From Pardosa pseudoannulata (Eukaryota > Arthropoda > Arachnida > Araneae > Lycosidae): a stretch of 64,000 nt of DNA. How positions within the stretch are numbered: the stretch's first letter is position 1; each line of letters begins with the position of its first letter. Below, piece after piece: positions 57,094-64,000 of the stretch. The notes below the pieces were generated by a model. It made no database searches and had not been told where the DNA came from. It saw only the letters and a list, made by a program, of their open reading frames with translations. Location: positions 99,969,752 to 100,033,751 of the forward strand of contig CM063509.1 of the NCBI GenBank assembly GCA_032207245.1, in the 5' to 3' direction. A program made the position numbers and the translations under genes.

Positions 57094-57832
57094 CAGGGCT
57101 TCGAACCAGAACTGAACCGAAAACCTGAAAAAACCGTTATTTTGGTCGGAACAAAAACCGGAACTGAACCGAAAAAAATATCGGTTTATTTCGGTTCGAT
57201 ATATCTTTCAGTCATTTTGTTACTGTTACCAACTTATCAATATTTTCTAATTTAACGTCAACTTTATAATTACATATCCGCACTTGTATAAGATTGCAAT
57301 GGTGGTTTTGGCAGCTCCAGCTACACAAGTTAGTGTTGAAAGAGCGTTTTCAGGTTTGAAATTTATTCTCCGAGACAACAGAAGTAATCTCAGTGAAACC
57401 ATGTTAGAAGATATATTAATAATTAGAGGCAATTTTCATATGTTAAATAAATAATATATTTTTTACATAATTATTGCAAGGCCAAGTGCACGATGTGAGA
57501 GTCAAACGACGAATGTGGGTAATCATGAACCTAGTTGTCAAATGCGATTTTGATAATGGATAACAATGCCAATGCTCGCCGCTCTTATCGTACCTGCTGT
57601 TTGTATCAATTCACATAGTGTACCAATTTAAAAAAGAATAAAATCTTCTAAATTTTGATAGAATTACATTTTTAGTACAAATAAGAATATACATAAAATG
57701 AAATTATTCATTTGGAACTGAAACGAAAACAGTTATTTTTGGCGGAGCGAAAACCGGAACTGAACCGATATTAATTTTTTAGTTGAACCGGAACGAAAAC
57801 CGGAACAAAAAAAATTACGGTTCGAAGCCCTG
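57094..57832. mobile_element. inner hAT element
   Basis: The ends are cagggcttcgaaccagaac and, read inward from the right, cagggcttcgaaccgtaat. The flanks gtttagcg (57086-57093) and gtttagca (57833-57840) match at 7 of 8. Both ends hold many ggaactgaaccgaaa words, so the ends are long repeats. The interior holds a transposase C-terminus (57280-57453). It sits inside the element at 56428-57950. Confidence 0.85.
57280..57453 (+). pseudogene. hAT transposase C-terminal fragment
   Basis: The frame reads MVVLAAPATQVSVERAFSGL then RDNRSNLSETMLEDILIIRG and a stop at 57451-57453. This is the hAT C-terminal dimerisation region (S-x-ERxFS). Everything upstream (BED finger, DDE core) is missing. Confidence 0.85.
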
Positions 57833-57950
57833 GTTTAGCAGATCCATAACTTTTATTCATTTTACTTGAAAAATCAAGACTTTCCATGACAAAATTAATC
57901 CATTGTCTAAATCCATGATTTTCCATGACTTCCAGGTGCGCGGAAACCAT

Positions 57951-60554
57951 GTATATAGTAGTACATTTATTTTTTTAACTCGATTAGCATTAATAGACTT
58001 AATTTAAAAAGTTTTTTTGTTCAAAACTGATTATACATATGAAATGCTATACGGAAGTTTCCAGACTGCTGTTGTTATGACTGACTCTATGAAAGTGGGG
58101 GCCAAATCCTCCTCCCTTCAATAGTTTCCTGTCAAATAATTACAGAAGGCATCGTTTTCTTCCAAATAATTTTTTCAATCATTAAATGATTTTAATCAAT
58201 TTTTCAATGATATTCGATTCTGCTAAATCCAGTAGATGTGAATTTTGTTCTCATGGTATCTTTATTAATTTTCTTAAATTCCTTTATTTGTGTAATTTTT
58301 ATAATAGGATTAAAATCCTTTCTTTAAACAGTTTTAAATAGAAGAAGCAGATTCTTTAATTTTTACCAAGCAGTAATTCTAAATTAAAGAAATTGCTTTT
58401 TTCATGACAATGACAATATGCTCCTCCCTAAAATTAATTTCTGGGTTTGAGGAGTTGAAAAAATGGTGGAATTAATATATACCATAACAAAGTGACTATC
58501 TTGGAGGATATGAAAGCCAATATCAATTAAGTTCACACAAAACTTGTTTTTCCATCTAGTACAGAAACTTTCTGACAGTACCTTGCATTTTAACTAAATT
58601 GCTCATGTATTTAATTTTTACCCTTAGACTTTAAAAGAAAAAGATGAGAAAATTAATACTTTGTAAAACCACTTATTTTAGCTTTGGAGAGTTAATAGTA
58701 TTTTTTTATATATATTATGCTAAAAAATATTCTATTTATTTATTTGTGTACCATCAACAGCTAGTTTTATCCTTAAAAATGATATAATGATTGTTGCATA
58801 TTTTATAAGACCAAAGATATTAACCTGTTTTAATGCTATTTGCTTTTTTTATCTCTCCCTATTTTAACTATGGAGGCATGTAAGGATGAAAGTAAATTTT
58901 CAGGAAAAGTGGTATAACATAATATTACGTCAAAAATAGGGCATACAAAATACCATATGTCAAAAACAGGAAATAGGTTGATTACCTCTGTATATATTCG
59001 ATAAGTTTTCCTTCAGATAAGGTAATTTTTCAGCATTCAATATTTAAAATTGCTAAAAAAATTATCATTTGGTAATATTGTTGTAATAATTTCGTATCAG
59101 AAATAGAGCTTCCTGTTTTCAAACACTGTGTACTATCAAAAGTTTTCTGGGTTACTTATAAAATGAGAGAGGAAAATTTAAATCGCCCTCAATTACAAGA
59201 TGAGGATATTTTTTCTTAAATGTCATTTCACATTTATATGTGTTTCAACTTCTTACAAAAATTAACTTCTGATGATTAAAAAAAATTAATATACATGCTT
59301 TTTTATCTGTTTACTACATATGATGCACATTTTTATTTGGCATCCTGTATAACAGTTAAGAGGTAAAAAATATAGAATAAGTATCGAACAGAAAGTAACT
59401 AAGATATAAATGAAGATTTAATTATTTATTTTCAGCATAAAGAATTTGCTTTGACTCTAGCATATTAGTGACACTAACCAGCTAGGATATTTGATCATGA
59501 CATGGACAATATGTTGTCATTAGTGTTTAGTATAATTGACAAGTATATTTTGCTGCTTTAACAAATTATATACCTGGCTCATAAAATAATATATCTAGTA
59601 TACAAATAAGTAATTAGGAAATTAATTAATACTACATAATTTTAAAAAGTTATTGCTTCAACAATTAGCATTAAGTCTTTTCAATTTTATAATGTTAAGA
59701 AAAATAAAAGAATTTAGTGACTGGTTTAGAATAATATTCTATAGTATTAATTTATAGCAAACATCTATAAACAGAGAATGATTTTAGGTTGACATTTTTT
59801 AAAAATTCACTAATTTTAATGCAGAATTTTGTTTTAAATTTTTAAGAGACTTTATTCATTAGATATTTTTATAAAGTATGTGCATTTTTTTAAACTTGCA
59901 ATAAGATTTTATTAACAGATTTACTTTTTTTTTAGAAATAAAACTTGGTACAATTTTTGCATGTTGTGTTTTATGTCTACCATACACAAATATATAGGTA
60001 AAAGTTGAACACAGCCCTTTTCCAACTTTATCACATCACATTACAATTTACAAAATTATTAAATGATATATTTAAATACAAATTTTAGAAGTTATAAATA
60101 CTTTTGATTAACATTATTTCTTAATGCAGATAATTGATTTGCAAGAATTTTGTCACAACATATTGTGTGTGGCTATCTTACTCATAAACTCATTTTAATA
60201 CTTAAAATATTCACATAAAATATTTGGAATACATAAAAAATTACTCACAAATGATATCAAATTAATCTTTTTCAAACTTAATTTCTTCTTCACCTTGCTT
60301 AGAATAAAATATTTTAACCTGATTTATAACACATTGCTATCAGAAACTGCTTTGGTTTGAAAATCTCAGATCAAAAACATTTGGAATAAAATATTCCAAT
60401 GTGACAAATTATTATAAAAATGCAACCACTGGTTTTTTTCAGAATGATAAAAGTGGAATGAGTTCAATTTCTTTTAAGACCAGCAAAGAGATCAATGATA
60501 TTTTGATCAATATAACTTTGGAAGCATCTATAATTTTTACATTTCTAGGTGACA
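57951..60554. other. unassigned AT-rich DNA, possible 3' UTR
   Basis: Long non-coding stretch downstream of the minus-strand stop at 60555. No element ends seen. Confidence 0.35.
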
Positions 60555-60716
60555 TCAAGAGCTGTTGACAATTCTAGCCAAGTCCTCAATTGCACTTTTA
60601 AGAGCTCTTGCTAATTTTTGCTCCTTGCTATTGTCAGGCAAAAAGGCTAGAATTTGATCAAGTAATGTAGCTGTAAAGTGTAATGGAACATTGTTACATC
60701 GCAATGTTGTATCACC
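60555..60716 (-). CDS. unnamed conserved gene, last exon
   Basis: 54 codons including the stop, read from 60716 to 60555: GDTTLRCNNVPLHFTATLL, then ILAFLPDNSKEQKLARALKS and a tga. The acceptor tatattttag lies directly before it, at 60717 upward. It starts in phase 0, as does the upstream exon's end. The sequence looks conserved and helical, but I do not recognise the family. Confidence 0.75.
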   Translation of the reverse strand, partial: GDTTLRCNNVPLHFTATLLDQILAFLPDNSKEQKLARALKSAIEDLARIVNSS

Positions 60717-61604
60717 CTAAAATATAACAGAAAATAATCAAATTAGTTATAGTGAGTAAACATTTCACAATATTTAAAAAAAAAAAGGACAGATTAGATT
60801 AACCTTTTTATATTATTACAATGTAACATACACCTATACAGTTGTTCAGTTCAAAAATGACCCATGGTGCTTTTTCATTGTTATTGACTTTAAGCCCTAT
60901 TTTATGAATTAGTAATTATTTAAATACTATAATATACTAATATTTTCAATATCTGATCTTACAAGTGTAAAAGCTAATCACAGTTTTGTAGTCAGATTTT
61001 ACATTTCTATGTCTTAATATTTCTTAATGTTGAAAAAACAAGTTTACATATGTACAATGTTGAAAACAAAAAGTAATGTTTAATACCTTTATAAGATTTT
61101 AAAATTTTAGTAGGATACTTTTTGTAGGTTCACAGAACATTAATTTAAGTGCACTTTCTTTTCTAGTTAGTCTAAGCACACTTTTTTGTACCTATTTATA
61201 CCACTATTTGTATGCACAAATCTGGTAATTGATATCTACAATGATGAGATAAAATGTTGACATCAAGAACACCAAGTTTATGGATTAAAGCCATACTGTA
61301 GACTTGGTTCAGTGTGTAAAAAGTAGTATGATCAATTTTTTTCCTACACAAGAAATAATAATACCAAAGAATAATACCAAATTACTGATTCTAACCAAAA
61401 TAGCATGCAAGAAAATCATTGTTTTAAGAATTTTTTTCTGACAAAGCCCATGGTAACAAGACATTGAAGCAAAACCCTGTTGATTAAGTTAAAAAGATCT
61501 TAACACTTTAAAAGTTAAAAAGTGGAAAATAGTCACCAAAAGTAGAGATGTCTAGAGAAGACTTCTGAAGAAGACCAGGGTTATTGATCAAATTAAGAAG
61601 ATTT

Positions 61605-61650
61605 ACTGATTAAAGCTGGTTCTGAATGGCTACAAATATCCATACTAGGA
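61605..61650 (-). mobile_element. S1 SINE fragment, inverted
   Basis: The reverse complement has tatggatatttgtagccattc and an aaccagctttaatcagt block, matching the centre of S1 (tggatgttcgtagccgttc, cggctttaagcagt). Both ends are missing. Confidence 0.5.
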
Positions 61651-61892
61651 GGGGGGAAGGTTTACCAGCCCAAAGGCAACATAATAATTCTTCAGCTATT
61701 ATCTAAAACCTAACAGTTGACATGAACATTTGTAACTATTTGAAATATGCTTTAAACTGTATGTCCTGTTTTAATTATATTTCAAGTAGCAAAACATGAA
61801 GGTAGCATTCCCAAACATCCAATCAGCATTAATAAAATATTTTTTCCTTAGTTTCCCTTAGTTGATTTAAAAAATTTTGTTGAAAGTATTCT

Positions 61893-62713
61893 TCATAATA
61901 TAGAGAAATACTGAGCATTTTTCTTTAAAAATCCCTGGATTATTAAAATGTTAAACTGAAACTCAGGAGGGCTACTTTTGCTACCACTGATAAACACCTT
62001 CCTGAAGATAGACTTCATATTTGCATAGAAGGATCTGCGATCAATACCATCAAAAATACTGATCCCAGAGTTGATTTGAAATACTTTAACCCCAGTATGT
62101 GATTGGCAGATTTTGCAGTAACTTTGATTGAACATGGTTGCTGTTTCTATAGTTCTCAACTAAATTGAAAAACCCAGAGAACAAAATTTTGCCATCTTTA
62201 ATAATTCCCAAGGTACCTTCAGATATCACTCCTAAACTATTTTCAGGAGAGTAAAAGATGTTTGCTGTGCTTTTTGTGACTACCAGATTGGTCTTGTGCT
62301 GCTCCTTTGGAAAAGAAAACAAATCACTTTTCTTATAAATTTGGCAAGATAACTTTGCTAAGCCAGATTTTAATCTAACATAACCTTGCTCTTGAAGTGC
62401 AATGGGCAACTTCTCCTTGCTACACCAATAGCCCTCCATTCAGCCTGCATAGTTTGTGCCACCCACACTAATTTCAGCACCTGCAAGAGCATCCAGTAGC
62501 TTTCCAAATTCCTCCCAAGACTGCTACTCTGCTGCATTCTTTTGCTTGTGGTGCCTACAAAGCAACAGGCACTCACCAAATACTTTGGCAGGAGTCAGGT
62601 GGGTGGGGTGCTCAATACTTGCGATCTACCCACTAATGCCAGGGCAAGCCTGGAGGGCCTTGCAGCCATATGAACCCATATTGGTACATGAAAGTTCAAT
62701 AGCTTACTGCTGA
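61893..62713 (-). other. unassigned frames within the intron
   Basis: Minus-strand frames at 62370-62579, 62086-62439 and 61893-62159 overlap and would join only with frame changes. The segment is GC-richer than its surroundings, which suggests a decayed coding element or processed fragment. I recognise no motif, so no function is proposed. Confidence 0.3.
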
Positions 62714-63534
62714 GAAACTTATTAAAGGTAGTTTCAGTCTACATAATAGAAACTTTTGCAGTGAATGAACCAAGTGTAACAATAAGTTACATTCGGTTCA
62801 ACGTTTTTTAATCCCTTCTTGAAATTCATCGCCAAAGAAATACAGGACAGAAGCAGTCTGGTCTAGGAAAAGACTTCGGACTTCTCCCAATCAATAGAAG
62901 GGACTGTTTGATTTGGCGGGATCTGACCCCTCTGTCCTCGAGCAGACCCCTGTTTTTTCTCTGTGGGGACAGTCCGATTTTTTTAGTACAAAGTTGTTAC
63001 CAGAAGAAAGAAGAGGGTGGAAACTGCTAGCATCTGCAGATTGTGGAGTAATTATTTTGGAGCAACACCACCATTTTTCAAGACCGACACCGAATCCAGA
63101 GAAGTCTTCCACATCTACAAATGACAAGTTATATTCCAGTTGTATTCCTTAGGCATTTAATTGTATAAAATTATTTAATCAAGACATATTAGTCTAGGTA
63201 TGCTTATTAATGAGTATTAATTTCTTCTTTCTCAAACACCAAGCCAACGTAACATTATTCCCACACCAAGGTAAACTACTGTGACACTTTACTGAATGAT
63301 TCAGCCCCCTATGACCTACTTAATGCTATCACAATGGCCATCTTTCACTTTAAACTGACCATAACAATTTACAAAAACACCTATACTGTTTGAAGCAGGC
63401 AGATTTACTAACTTGCCCATTTTGTGAACTGGTAAATATGGATAGTTAAAGTAGTAACTCTCTCTACATGCTTTCCCTCAAAACATTACTTTTTTTTAAT
63501 CAAATAACACTCTTCTAAAGTAAAACAAACTTAC

Positions 63535-63687
63535 CAAATTTCTTAAAAATGAAGATACATCAGGTGTGAGAACACCTACTCGACTTGTTGGATCAGCACA
63601 ATCAAAAATGACTTTGTGCACTCGTTGTCCAGCTAACATTAATAACTGGGAAGCTAGCAATACTTGATTTGTCACAGCAGATTTGAT
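63535..63687 (-). CDS. unnamed conserved gene, penultimate exon
   Basis: Exactly 51 codons in phase 0 at both ends, read from 63687 to 63535: IKSAVTNQVLLASQLLMLAG, then VHKVIFDCADPTSRVGVLTP and SSFLRNL. The acceptor ccttttag lies upstream and the donor ttg|gtaagttt at its end. The sequence is conserved-looking (helical, with a CADPTSRVGVLTP loop). I do not recognise the family. Upstream exons lie beyond 64000 or are too short for me to detect. Confidence 0.78.
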
Positions 63688-63906
63688 CTAAAAGGAAAAT
63701 GATATGACAGTTGAAGTAGAAAATATCTTATATGAAATGATAACTAACTCCCTCTTTTGATACTAAAAATTCTCCAATATATATTTTGATAAGAAGGAGA
63801 TGAACTTTTTAATCAGATTCTAACAGCACACAAGTTCCACTAGACAACTTTTTAATATTCTGGGTGTCATGCGGAATTCATCAAGACACCACAGAATATC
63901 CAATAT
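63688..63906. other. upstream intron of the unnamed gene
   Basis: AT-rich, nothing recognised. It is presumably intron, because the exon at 63535 has an acceptor just upstream. Confidence 0.5.
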
Positions 63907-64000
63907 TTGGTTTGGAGCACTATGGTATACTATTTTGCTACAAAACAGCTAATGAGATTGGAACAAACTGCTTAAAGCCAATTCAAATAGCTATGTACAT
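63907..64000 (-). mobile_element. S1 SINE, inverted, cut by the window end
   Basis: The reverse complement has tggctttaagcagtttgttc, aatctcattagctgttttg and agtgctccaaaccaaat, the 3' half of S1. The head would lie beyond the window. Confidence 0.8.

Larger units (their letters stand above)
56428..57950. mobile_element. outer hAT-type MITE, interrupted
   Basis: Left end cagggtatctgccaaaa and right end catggtttccgcgcacc (reverse complement). Both lead into catgactttccatgac-type repeats. This is the pattern of non-autonomous hAT elements. The second half starts at about 57833 after the nested hAT. The target duplication is hidden in tatata sequence. Confidence 0.6.
60717..63534. other. intron of the unnamed gene
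   Basis: 2.8 kb between the acceptor (60717) and donor (63534). Contains an S1 SINE piece (61605-61650). The intron also has a GC-richer patch at 61890-62720 with several overlapping minus-strand frames of 69-117 codons that I cannot assign. Confidence 0.7.

Noticed and set aside
62913..63152. 79-codon plus-strand frame (with a minus-strand frame of similar length)
   Set aside because: No recognisable domain, two overlapping frames on opposite strands, and it lies within the intron of the minus-strand gene.

Overview
The window is eukaryotic nuclear DNA. It is very AT-rich, spliced exons are separated by kilobases, and there are no operons or bacterial signals. The mix of elements (tRNA-derived SINEs, hAT, Tc1/mariner, pogo, piggyBac, a Ginger-like element, a Helentron-like element, Jockey-type LINE pieces and a gypsy-type LTR) fits a large, repeat-rich arthropod genome. 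An arachnid is my best guess, from general resemblance only.

Host genes. Two genes are supported by splice structure, both only in part. On the + strand, four exons (41273-41446, 45080-45197, 48392-48507 and 49768-50047) encode the C-terminal half of the kinase domain of a class I PI3-kinase p110 catalytic subunit. Exons 1, 2 and 4 are intact and splice in phase. Exon 3, which should carry the DFG region, is scrambled and has a stop, so this copy is a pseudogene or the assembly has errors there. On the - strand, two exons (63535-63687 and 60555-60716) encode the last 104 residues of a conserved protein I cannot name.

Layout. 1-10745 is almost all tandem repeat: a 74-bp array, a 115/129-bp array and a ~985-bp satellite with higher-order structure, interrupted by a SINE and a solo-LTR-like insert. 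10745-17220 holds a fold-back element, a 9-copy ~156-bp array, a hAT element and SINEs. 17300-18500 is a Tc1-type element inside a (TA)n microsatellite. 20000-26760 holds an unclassified repeat R1, a PIF/Harbinger MITE, a solo gypsy-type LTR, two LINE tails and a pogo/Tigger derivative. 27570-28785 is a 171-bp tandem array. 30574-34140 is a hAT element with R1, a piggyBac derivative and an integrase fragment nested inside. 34200-38830 is a complex array with ~1-kb and 270-bp periods. 39358-40015 is a hAT MITE. 41273-50047 is the PI3K segment, whose introns hold an amplified exon fragment, a hAT-like element with a Helentron-like element inside, a second Tc1 element and a SINE. 51551-52561 is a Ginger-like deletion derivative. 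54250-60550 is low-complexity AT-rich DNA with two nested hAT elements, and the last 3.5 kb is the unnamed minus-strand gene.

The clearest unusual structure is in the first PI3K intron. The 3' half of the preceding exon, with its splice donor, recurs at about 220-bp intervals, including one inverted copy. Other notable points are the three- or four-level nest at 30.5-34.1 kb, the Ginger-like element that keeps only its cysteine-rich tail, a MITE whose boundaries are proved by an empty paralogous site, and the three-unit higher-order period of the satellite. I found no convincing new multi-gene system.
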